From: Stomoxys calcitrans
Taxonomy: Eukaryota; Arthropoda; Insecta; Diptera; Muscidae
Direction: 5' to 3'
DNA length: 64,000 nucleotides
NCBI RefSeq assembly: GCF_963082655.1
Contig: NC_081554.1
Coordinates: forward strand, 53,743,609-53,807,608
In this document: piece by piece, positions 46,690 through 56,400 of the stretch
How positions within the stretch are numbered: position 1 is the stretch's first letter
Layout of the letters: the number at the start of each line of letters is the position of its first letter
Program-made: the position numbers and the translations under genes
Notes under the pieces: model-generated
What the model was told of the DNA's origin: nothing
Seen by the model: the letters and a program-made list of their open reading frames with translations, nothing else
Database searches by the model: none

Positions 46690-47770
46690 ATATGGTTAGG
46701 TTAGGTTGAAAAGAGGGTGCAGATATTAATACGCCCCGTGCCACTATGGACATAGACCTAAGCCAGTATTCGGCTTGTTGTGCGCTCTAAAAACTATAAA
46801 GTAAACTAAAAGTAAAAATGTCTGAAATTGTGTCACCACCTAAGTGCCGGTATCTGTTGGACGCGAAAGCCTGACAATGACAAAGGAAATTCTCCAACGT
46901 CTCATCATCTTCCCCGCATGCCCTACAGATGCTATCACTTGTCGTACCGATTTTACAAAAGTGAGCTGGTAGTCTTATGTGTCCCGTTATGATATCAATA
47001 GCTATACTGACCTCCTTCTAGCTTCCTTTCAGTAATAGCCTAGTCTTCTCACGATCTGGATCCCCCCATAGGATTTTCGCCGTCCTACCGACCGTTTGGC
47101 TGTTCCACAATGTTGCATGCGCATTCGTCGACCACTCCCTTAGCTCGGACTGCGTCGACCCGAAAGGCTTCGAGTTAACCAAGTTTATTGACGGCAGTCC
47201 TCTGGCCTTCACCGCCAAATCGTCTGCCCTTTCATTTCCCCTTACTCCGTTATGGCCCGGGACCCAAACGATGCGGATTTTCCCATCCTTAGAGAAGGCG
47301 TTAATCTCCTTCTTACACTGCAAGACTGTTCGTGACCTTACCGTCCTGGTTGTTATTGCCCTTGTGGCAATTTTGCTGTCGGTAAAGATGTTCACACTCG
47401 GAGATCCGGGCGATCACACTCGGAAATCCGGGCGATCACGGAATGCATGATCGCCTGCAGGACCGTATTATGGTCAGGCAGTCTAAAACAGATCTCAGTC
47501 CCTGGGTTATCAATGTAAACCCCCAGTCCCACTCTGTCCTCTAGTTTTGATCGATCCGTGTAACATGATCTTCCAGATGGCAATACTAGGGTTCCGTCAA
47601 TTCAAGACTGTGCCTCTGGCAGCAGTGCCTCGCACTCGACTTCAAGGTTCATCTGAGGTATCCGATCGGAAACCTCTTCCCTTCCTTCCAGGTTTCTTAT
47701 CGTCGCCTCGATTATACCGCAATGGTATGAGCTGCTCCCATCCTCAATCCATTCTCCCATCGCCTTAAAT
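46690..47770 (-). pseudogene. LINE RNase H domain and 3' end
   Basis: From 47770 down: LEVECEALLPEAQS-like residues, CYTDRSKLEDRVGLGVYIDN (RNase H YTDGSK box, Gly changed), VLQAIMHSVI, then after a 20-bp duplicated AGATCCGGGCGATCACACTC-type segment FTDSKIATRAIT, IRIVWVPGHNGVRGNERADD and LREWSTNAHATLWN. At 46990-46850 CRACGEDDETLENFLCHCQA forms the CCHC knuckle. It ends near TAACCTAACC at about 46694. The WVPGH and ERAD boxes are intact. The break at 47392-47420 shifts the frame. Confidence 0.85.
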
Positions 47771-47809
47771 CTCATAGCCGCAGTGGCTGGCTAAATGGTT
47801 ACTTTACCA

Positions 47810-48810
47810 TATTTGTATACCCTACACCACTACTGTGGTACAGGGTATTATAACTTAGTGAATTTGTTTATAACACCCAGAAGGAAGAGAGATAGACCCA
47901 CTGACAGGTATTACGACCGACTCAGAATCACTTTCTGATTCAATTTAGCTATGTCCGTCTGTCCATGTTAATTTGTGTACAGGTCGCAATTTCCATCCGA
48001 TCGTCTTCAAATTTGGTACGGTCATGTTTTTCGGCCTAGAGACGAAGTCTATTGAAATTGGAAAAAATTGGTTCAGATTTGGATATAGCTTTCATATATG
48101 TCCTCGTCCGATTTGCAGTAATAATGTAATAAAATGGTCATTTGTTAACCGATTCTCTTGAAATTTGGTAGGAAGGATTTTCTCTTGACTTTCGACATTA
48201 CTAGTGAGTTCCATAAAAATCGGTTTAGATTTAAATATAGCTCTCATATATATATCGCCCGATTTTTACTCCTAGAGTCACTGCAAGCGCATTTATTGGC
48301 CAATCTTTCCAAAATTTTGTACAATGCTTTCCTTGACGACTTCCACAATATCCATAAAGTTATGTCGAAATCGGTTCAAATTTAGATATAGCTCCCATAT
48401 ATATGTTCGTCCGATTTTGAGAAATATTGCAATTAAATGCTCATTTATTAACCGATTCTCTCAAAATTTCCTAACATGTTCGACATTGCTAGTGAATTTC
48501 ATAGAAATCGGTTCAGATTTAGATATAGTTCCCATAAATATGTTCGTCCGATTTTGAGAAATTTTGCAATAAAGTGCTCATTTGTGAACCGATTCTCTCG
48601 AAATTTAGCAGAAAAGATTTCCTTATAAATCTGGACAATAGTGGTGAATTTCATAAAAAATCGGTTTAGATTTAGATATAGCTGCCGTATATGTATATCG
48701 CCCGATTTTCACATCTAGAGCAACTGGAAGCGCATTTATTGATCAATATATCCAAAGGTGTTCTCAACGCTTTCCTCCACACCTACCACAATATCATAAC
48801 ATTAATGGTG
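47810..48810 (+). repeat. Family B array, second copy
   Basis: It starts GTATACCCTACACCACTACT and GTGGTACAGGGTATTATAAC, then holds units with GCAAGCGCATTTATTGGCC (48280) and GGAAGCGCATTTATTGATC (48725), and GATATAGCTCCCATATATAT. Confidence 0.85.
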
Positions 48811-49345
48811 AATTTCAACAGAACACTTTGTGCAAAATTGTAGATAAATTGGACAAAAATTGCGGCTTCCAGAGACTCAAGAAGTTAAGTTGGGAGATCG
48901 GTTTATATGGGAGCTATATCAGATTATAGACCGATTTGGGCCGAACTTGGCACAGTTGTTGGAAGTCATAACAGAACACTATGTTCATAATTTCAGCCAA
49001 ATCGGACAAAAATTGCGGCTTCCAGGGGCCCAAGAAGTCTAATCGGGAGATCGGTTTGTATGGGAGCTATATCCAAATCTCAACCTATATGGCCCATTTG
49101 CAATCCCCAATGACCTACATCAATATTAAGTATCTGTGCAAAATTTCAAGCGTCTAGCTTTACGCGTCCGACCTATATCGTGATTTCGACAGACAGACGG
49201 ACGGACGGACATGGCTAGATCGATTCAGAATGTCGAGACGATGAAGAATATATATACTTTATGGGGTCCTAGATCAATATTTTGAGGTGTTAGAAACGGA
49301 ATGACTAGAGGAGTATACCCCCATCCTATGGTGGTGGGTATAAAA
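48811..49345 (-). repeat. Family A array joined to family B
   Basis: ATCGGTTTATATGGGAGCTA, GGTTTGTATGGGAGCTATA and the leader GACAGACGGACGGACGGACA, ending CCATCCTATGGTGGTGGGTA at about 49340, which is the family start in reverse. It faces the preceding family B array tail to tail. Confidence 0.85.
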
Positions 49346-50160
49346 ATTTTAATTTCTTCCCAATTTTCTATACATATTACTCTTTTAACGAAAAATCGTT
49401 TAAGTGCGAATTCTTTTTTTTTAACGACCAACAATATTTGGAAAGAAGTTATGATTTTCATTAAGTTTTTTTTTTTTTTTTTATTTTCCAGCCTCAAAAA
49501 ATAATAATCAAAAATAAGTTGTGCAACACATGCTGAACTTTTTTGTGTGGAATAGAAGAAAACCGGTTTTACTACTCATACATTCCCCAAAAAATACTAA
49601 GAAAGTTGTGACTAAGTATTACACTTAAGAGCCAATTTTGTGGCAGAATAGCGAATCGGATAACTGTCTCTTTTTGGCCGTTAGACACATTCAAGGTAAG
49701 TGCAAATTTCGCTTTGTTGCCACATGTATGTAAGTTAAAAGTACTGAATAAGAATAAATGCAAGCGAATTTTCATCGTACTAATTATATATGAAATAACT
49801 TGAGTTAAAAAACAGCAATGCTCAGTAGAAAAGTGAGAGATATATAAAAATATGTATTTACGAAGCGAATTTTAAAAATTCCTGATAGTTTCCCATAGAA
49901 ATTACTTTTTCAGTTATGTGTTTTCAGTTTCATTTAAAAGCGGAATATGTGGTGTGAAAACTTTTTCAGCTAAGCGGTATTTTCTGTAAAGCGATTTTCA
50001 CTTAAGCGAATTTAATCGCATTGAATAACACCAAAAATTTATGGTACTTTCAAGTTTTACTTTAGCGGGATTTTTCGCTAAAGCGTATTACAGTTAAATG
50101 TGAGACAGCCTCTGTGGCTATGAGATTTAAGGTGATGGGTGGAGATGGGTTTCTACCGGG
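49346..50160. other. Unassigned, AAGCG-rich segment
   Basis: Between 49940 and 50090 GCGGTATTTT, AAGCGATTTTCACTTAAGCG, TTTAATCGCAT, GCGGGATTTTTCGCTAAAGC recur, with short inverted symmetry. This may be the remnant of a DNA transposon end (for example pogo-like), but no transposase is found. Confidence 0.3.
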
Positions 50161-50203
50161 TAAATACCCAACGCTGCCATATAGACCGATCTCCCAATAT
50201 AAG

Positions 50204-50324
50204 AGTATTGGGCCCATAAAAGGATAATTTTTCATCCGATTTTGATAAAATTCGATCCCCTAAACCATTTTGTTTAAATTTCATCAAAATCGGATGAAAA
50301 ATGCTCTTTCATGGGCCCAATACT
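50204..50324. repeat. Family A palindrome
   Basis: AGTATTGGGCCCATAAAAGG ... GATAAAATT at 50204-50252 is repeated inverted at 50277-50324, with a 24-base spacer. It is formed by two family A-type units facing each other and is the landing site of the following element. Confidence 0.8.
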
Positions 50325-50328
50325 CATA

Positions 50329-50935
50329 AAGGGTGATTTTTTTGAGGTTAGGATTTTCATGCATTAGTATTTGACAGATCACGTGGGATTTCAGACATGG
50401 TGTCAAAGAGAAAGATGCTCAGTATGCTTTGACATTTCATCATGAATAGACTTACTAACGAGCAACGCTTGCAAATCATTGAATTTTATTACCAAAATCA
50501 GTGTTCGGTTCGAAATGTGTTCATTCACCGTAACGTTGCGTCCAACAGCATCTTTGAAAAAATACGGTCCAATGATTCCACCAGCGTACAAACCACACCA
50601 AACAGTGCATTTTTCGGGATGCATGGGCAGTTCTTGAACGGCTTCTGGTTGCTCTTCACTCCAAATGCGGCAATTTTGCTTATTTACGTAGCCATTCAAC
50701 CAGAAATGAGCCTCATCGCTGAACAAAATTTGTCAAAATTTGAACACATTTCGAACCGAACACTGATTTTGGTAATAAAATTCAATGATTTGCAAGCGTT
50801 GCTCGTTAGTAAGTCTATTCATGATGAAATGTCAAAGCATACTGAGCATCTTTCTCTTTGACACCATGTCTGAAATCCCACGTGATCTGTCAAATACTAA
50901 TGCATGAAAATCCTAACCTCAAAAAAATCACCCTT
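50329..50935. mobile_element. Palindromised Tc1/mariner-type derivative
   Basis: 607 bp with TA at 50327-50328 and 50936-50937. The ends are AAGGGTGATTTTTTTGAGG inverted. The left 195 bases (50329-50523) and right 195 bases appear to be perfect reverse complements. Both arms encode the transposase N-terminus MNRLTNEQRLQIIEFYYQNQ. The centre, on the minus strand, encodes FSDEAHFWLNGYVNKQNC, VWCGLYAGGIIGPYFFKDA and GRNVTVN, with the first catalytic Asp in FSDEAHF. It has no complete transposase, so it must move in trans if at all. Confidence 0.92.
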
Positions 50936-50963
50936 TATATCGGGAGATCGGTCTATATCGCAG

Positions 50964-51515
50964 CTAATATGCGATAAGAAAGCCATTAGACTCTAAATAC
51001 CTCACAAGATTTTGATTAACCATGCTCTCCATGACCTTGTCGGCAATTGGCCGATAATTCGCAGGGTTGTTTGCCTCACCCTTCTTGGGTATTGGCTGAA
51101 CGTTCGCAACCTTCCAACGCGCTGGGAAGAGTCCCGCCCGGTAGGCAAAGTTGAAAAAGGTTGCGTAATTGACGAGCGATTGTCGAAAAACACTTGCGTA
51201 AGATAAGTGTTGATATGCCATCCGGGCCCGGGGATTATTTACGTCTAGATTCTCAAGAACCCTTTTAACACCACGAGTTCGAACTAATATTTGGGGCATG
51301 ACGCCAGATACATTTTCGATTGAGGGGAGTGGTTGATTGCTATCCGGTAGGCAAGAGTTCCCTGCAAATATATCAGCCAAAAGGTTAGCCTTATCAACCG
51401 AGTCAGTGAACGTTTGATCATTCTTAACAAGAGTTGGAATGGATAAAGAACTACCCTTTAGTGATTTCCCGAACGACCAAAAGCTCTTACTTCCTCGTGT
51501 AGAAGCAATAACCAA
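50964..51515 (-). pseudogene. Jockey-type RT fragment
   Basis: Minus-strand frame of 183 residues with FWSFGKSLKGSS, SIPTLVKNDQTFTDSVDKAN, LLADIFAGNSCLP, VKRVLENLDVNNPRARM, FARY-like FFNFAYRAGLFPARWKVANV and QPIPKKGEANNPANYRPIA. This is the RT finger region of jockey-clade LINEs (WK(L/V)ANVxPIPKKG...NYRPI). It carries a deletion (after NYRPIA) and lacks motif A and the YADD box. No stop interrupts it, so it is younger than most LINE fragments here. Confidence 0.85.
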
Positions 51516-52325
51516 TCAATTCGGAAGATATGGCAACATTACGCAGCAGTTAGTGTTTTCGCGTACACAAAAATTTGCACAAACATTTAGGGAAAGTCGC
51601 TTCTTTTTCAGTAAAAGAAAATGTGAGAGGATACAAAATTTAGAGAATTTTATAAATGAGAGGTTGCAAAATTCTGCTGGAGGAACACACCTTATATTAC
51701 GCAGCAATCGGTCAACACAAAACAGTTGTATTTATTGGGACGATAAGTCACTAATCGGCATCCATCTATCTGCCCGTTAAGATTTATCGTTAAGGGACTT
51801 CACACGGCATATCATGATGCGTGGTGTATGCGTCACATGTACATATAACCACAATTCATGGGTGAAAAACCAAAATAATTTGATTTTTTCGTTGATTGGA
51901 GTTTATCGATTACCGTTTACGCAAAAATGTGCAATCATTACTTGACAAATATTGAAAAGATCGTTCTGTCCAAGAAAAATTTATAAAAAGAGAAGAAAAG
52001 TATGGAAGAATAAATAAAATTAAAGAAAAGAAAAAAGCGATGTATTATTTTTGGCAAAAGCTCTAATCAACACGTACACACGATGAGTACGATAAAGATG
52101 TACCGTATAAAAGGCCTGTTAGGATAAACAATAACTATAATTCAGAAAACCAATAATTATAATTCACAAGCGACATTTGACAGTAATCGAAGGTTTTTTT
52201 CAAACCAGAAGACTTTTTCTCTGCTGTATAGATTTTACACTTTTTTCGCTAGTAAATAAAATAATAAAAAGAAAAAATGAACCATTGAAAGCAATAAAAC
52301 AATTAGTAAATTATGGCGGCGGTTT
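51516..52325. other. No recognised feature
   Basis: AT-rich DNA. A plus frame overlapping the RT fragment is a shadow of it. Confidence 0.4.
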
Positions 52326-52329
52326 TCAC

Positions 52330-53000
52330 CCATAACGGTTCCAAGTGTTGCCAATATAAGTTTTTTGCCTCTTTAAGCAGAATACCCTGCTCTACTGCGG
52401 GACACACATGCCTCAGATGTTCTAAAGTTTACATTTCCCCGAAGTCCTCACAGGTACTGCTAAATTGCATCTTACAATTTGTCTGTATGAGAAGGAGTTA
52501 CTCCTGTGTAGTATGCCCATGCTGTCGTGTCTCATTTCTTGTGTACGGTACGATAATATATGCTGAAGTTCCATTCATGGGCTATGGATTCTCCTAGCTA
52601 GCTGGTGCATATGGCTCATCTCCGTGTCGCCTTCGGTGTTTATTAGTTTAGCTGGCAACCCATTATTCCTGCTGGCTTGTTTTTTTTTTCATTCGGATTA
52701 CTGCCAACCAGACCCCATTCTGGCTAGGCTGTATACGTTCTATACCATCATCAGGGTTTTTCTATGGATTCTCCAGCCAGATCGTAAAGCTGGTGCATAT
52801 GCCTCATCTCCGTGTCGCCTTCGGTATTTATTAGTTTAGCTGGCAACCCATTGATTCCTGCTGGCTTGTTTTTTTTCATTCGGATTACTGCCGACCAGAC
52901 CCCATTCTGACTAGGCTGTATACATTCTATACCATCATCAGGGTTTGGTGTGGTCGAATAGTAACATATTCTAAGCTCGCTGTTTCTACAGGAGAATGTG
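52330..53000 (-). pseudogene. RTE-like LINE fragments, locally duplicated
   Basis: The minus frame reads GVWSAVIRMKKNKPAGINGL and PAKLINTEGDTEMRHMHQLY (about 52925-52790), matching RTE-type RT before motif A. The segment TATTTATTAGTTTAGCTGGC to GACCAGACCCCATTCTG occurs twice (52638-52722 and 52827-52910). 52330-52560 shares sequence with 45290-45400. Confidence 0.7.
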
Positions 53001-53324
53001 CATGTTGGATAGGTTAGATTAAAGCACATGCAACTAGAAACCTCGTTTGAGGATAGAGGACGCGCCATCACGCATTTTCACAGATGGAGAGGATGCTCGC
53101 TTTGCAAGCCACAATCTATTATTAGACGTTTTTTCTTTGGTTCCGATGGACCAAAAATTTTCCCCTCTTATCTTGGCATTAAAATCTCCCTGATCTTAAA
53201 GTCATGTACGGGGCAGCTCCGTACTATCCTAGAAACTATCCTTGAACTTTTCGTCCTTGCCTTCTGTGGTGGCAGGGATGAGACCGATGTAAAATAATTT
53301 TTTGTCTTATAAGTTGAATTGCAT

Positions 53325-53765
53325 CTAAGTAGACCCCAAGATCCGTTTCGGACTACAACTAGGAGCCATTAGATTTGGAAAAACCAGCAATCTGCTTGTT
53401 ATGCGCTTTAATGAAATAATGAAAAGAAGCCACGAAAAAATAGTTTTCCATGCTCCTAAGTCGGTTCTGGTAATGGCGCAGGAATGCCCAAAAGCCTCTT
53501 TGTCTTCCCAACATACGCCACGCACTCTATCTTTCGCCGTACCTATCCTGCAAAAATGTGTACTGTGTCTCATAATAATGCCGAAAACCTTACTGATCTC
53601 CTTCTTACTACTCGTCAGAATTGCGCTCAACGGATCCGGATCTCCTCGTAGGATTTTCGTCGTCCTTTGGACCGTTTCACTGTTTCACAGTGTTACATGC
53701 GATTTCTTCGTTCACACCATCAGTTTAGGGTTGAGTCACAACAAGGGAATTCGCGTTGTTGTGTC
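53325..53765 (-). pseudogene. LINE C-terminal region after RNase H
   Basis: From 53760 the minus strand encodes a decayed copy of the NAHATLWNSQTVGR region seen at 47.1 kb (GNSEMV/CNTVKQ-type residues), then KKEISKVFGIIMRHSTHFCR and GTAKDRVRGVCWEDKEAFGH. This is the region before and including the zinc knuckle, with ligands lost. Confidence 0.65.
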
Positions 53766-54435
53766 AACATAGTTGCTTGTGGCAAGTTCCCCGTTGGGTG
53801 GCAGGGTGGTTTTGGTGCATTCAGTTCCTCTATTTAGGACTAATGATCTGTTGAAATATTTCTGCTGATGTCGATGACAGCATATGTCAGTTTGTTCCAG
53901 TTCTGACTCTTGGGTACTTTAGTGTAAGACGGCGGCTCCTTGTCTTTATCTGCGATCATCTTCCAAGATGGCTGTGGCGTCCCTTTTCTTCAAGACTTCT
54001 AGACCTTTTCTTCTGTCCCATCTAAGTCTTCCTTCATAGGATTCAGACTGAAGTATCCGTTGCTGGAGAACTGATGCGACTTTCCCAAATTACATTATGG
54101 TTTGGAGCTGTTTTTCTTTTTCGACGGTTACGCCATGTTCTGCACTTTGGTGGACTTGATCCTCTTTTCGGTTTCCTCAAAAGTGGTCACATGCCCGTTG
54201 TATCCCTAGAAACATCCAGCGTTTTCGCCCGATTGCCCTACCGGCACATCTTCTTCAGTTCTTATGTTGTGACCCAGATACTTGCTTTTCATTGATATTG
54301 CCGTTGTTTAAGTCTGAAACTTTAACTGTTCGTATAGACTGGGAACCGCACATCCCCGTCTCTTCTTTATTTGCAATTCTCACTACTGTTGTTATAACAA
54401 CAACTTCGGCATAATTCTGAAAATGGACCCAATAG
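53766..54435. other. Unassigned, probably decayed LINE
   Basis: No motif stands out. Its position between two minus-strand LINE blocks suggests it is degraded LINE sequence. Confidence 0.35.
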
Positions 54436-54439
54436 TTTG

Positions 54440-55340
54440 CATCATCTAGTTTGCCTGTGGTTTCCGACGCAGACCAGTCTTTGCATTTTCTCGAACTTCC
54501 TGTTTCTAGTCTTCAAATCTAAAGCTTTCCAGCATAGCAGCTCTCCATACGGAAGCACTGGTCTCATCATTAAATTACGTTCGGGTAAACTCCCCACTAA
54601 TGACAGACCATCCTCCTGCAGGAGTACAAGATCCAAAGTGCCATTCGCTTTTTTCCCTCGTACTTCTCTCCTAGGACAGATTCGAATTTATGGCAAAGAC
54701 CAAGTATTTCAACTCCTTCGACAACTGAACACTGGTGCCTTCCAAAGATGAGAACCTAAAACCCACTATCACATATCTCCGATTGAAGAGCACCAGCTCC
54801 GTTTAATATCTCGTAGCCCATCTCGACATTCTCCTTAATGGTCTTTCCATGATCTCGCTGACCGCAAAAATAAACTTGCCACGGATCTGTGGCACGGCAT
54901 CGTCCGCATCGTTGAGATCTAATAGGACTGCTACGAGCTTCCAGAAAAACGGCGAGAACACCTACCTTTTGGCGTTCCCCTTGTAACCAGCATACTGATC
55001 ACAATATCTCTCAATTGGGCGTAGATAACCTTGCTGCATATAATGTTATCCGTCCATAGGGATATATTCGGGTAGACTCTCTTGCTGTCCAGAACTGTGA
55101 AAATCGACCATATATCTACATTGTTTAAAACCCCCCTCGATATCCAGAAAAGCTGTCATGGCGTACTCCTTGAGTTTAAGAGACGTCATTTTGAAGAACC
55201 TTGTGGATGACAGTCTCTACTGACCTTTTCAATGGGGCATGCGTTTTGAGCCTCTCTGAAATTGTACTACGTCAGTCCCTCCCTTTCCTTCAGGTCTATC
55301 AGGCTTTTTGGGTAAAAACGAAGACAGGTTTATGGGTCTA
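54440..55340 (-). pseudogene. LINE RT domain (minus)
   Basis: At about 55170-55130 the minus strand reads YAMTAFLDIEGGF, RT motif A with the catalytic Asp in FLDIEG. At 54590-54445 RPVLPYGELLCWKALDLKTR and KFEKMQRLVCVGNHRQT match the RT thumb (RPILTYGxxVWWKALD, LEKMQRLACxGITGA). The part between is frameshifted and the YADD box was not found. Confidence 0.75.
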
Positions 55341-55467
55341 AATGCCTTATTGTGCTGTGGTTTATTTTTCCCCGTCTTCGGTTCCGGATGGTCTTATCCG
55401 GACCTGTCTCCATGCATATGGTATATAGGACTAAGCCAGACTTGCCATGATAATCCTATGTAAGTAA

Positions 55468-55762
55468 GCAAATGCAAATTTGCCCATGAACATTCCATTA
55501 AGGAACAGGGGCAAACTTCTCACATATCACCAAGTGCTGTCCGACTCAAGTTTAAGCTCAATGATAAGGAGCATAATTTTTATAGCCGTGTCCAAACGGC
55601 GTGCCACAGAGCGACACTTCTTTGTGGAGAAGTTTTTACGTAGCAAAGTACTTCGCTTACCACCGCTGAAAAATTGCTTCTGATGTTTTTGCCAGGATTC
55701 TAAACCAGGCGTTCAGCGTCATAGGCGGACATGCTAACCTCTGCTCTACATTGGCCTCCATT
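55468..55762 (-). mobile_element. tRNA-derived SINE, fullest copy
   Basis: The minus strand begins GGAGGCCAATGTAGAGCAGA, then GGTTAGCATGTCCGCC (box A), TGGTTTAGAATCCTGGC (box B, consensus GGTTCGAATCC) and an about 200-base body, and ends GGAATGTTCATGGGCAAATT. No clear target duplication is seen. Tail-only relatives are at 15305 and 62259. Confidence 0.8.
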
Positions 55763-55769
55763 TAACTAC

Positions 55770-56400
55770 GGCACAGTTATTTAAAGGGATTTCTGCAGTA
55801 GTGCTAAGATGACTTCGTCCGGTCCGGTCAATTTAAATGGTTGGAAAGGACGAATCGCCAAATTCTATCTTATTCTCGTCCACAATTTCATCAATGAAGT
55901 CTTCTTGGGTTATAAAGACCGCCTCGTTCTGTCTGCATGCCCTCGGACTGTAAGGCCATTCCAGGTTTGTCCTGAAAATCTGACTCAGCCATGGCAGAGC
56001 TATTCCAAGGTATTTCTGGAGTAGTGCCGAGATGATCCCGTCCGGTCTGGGTGATTTAAATGGCTGGAAAATACATTTCGTCAAACTCTATCTTCTACTC
56101 GTGGACAATGTCACCGATGTGTTCTTCTGTAGAAGCGGTTTTTGTGGGTTGTGCAATGTCTTGATCGACGACCTAATCCTGGCTATTTGAAAAGTGTGTG
56201 TCCATCAGTAGTTCAACATTTTCTTGGTTGCTATCGGTCAAAGTTCGGTCCTCCCTGCTAAGGGAACTTGTCATGACGGCACTTTCCGCAACCTTGATGC
56301 CTTACTAGAACTCTCCACAGTATTTCGCCCAAGAACTCGTCTTTGATCTCCTCGTTTTCTTCTTGAATCAGCCTAGGGCTCCGCAATACTTGTTCGATAT
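55770..56400 (-). pseudogene. LINE RT finger region, locally duplicated
   Basis: The minus frame reads FQPFKSPRPDGIISALLQKY, ALPWLSQIFRTNLEWPY and VFITQEDFID, matching (F)KSPGPDGI, WL..IFR..LEW of RNase H-type LINEs. A second copy of KSP-to-LLQK sequence lies at 55790-55860. Further upstream VELLMDTHFSNSQD-like sequence (about 56210) matches the ELLVDTHF segment. It is the likely 5' continuation of the RT at 54.4-55.3 kb, split by the SINE. Confidence 0.75.

Noticed and set aside
50442..50861. 139-codon plus frame as a gene
   Set aside because: It reads through both arms of the palindromic transposon; only the first 26 or so residues are transposase-like.
55700..55762. Functional tRNA gene
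   Set aside because: The tRNA-like head lacks a foldable cloverleaf end and recurs with a shared tail, so it is a SINE.
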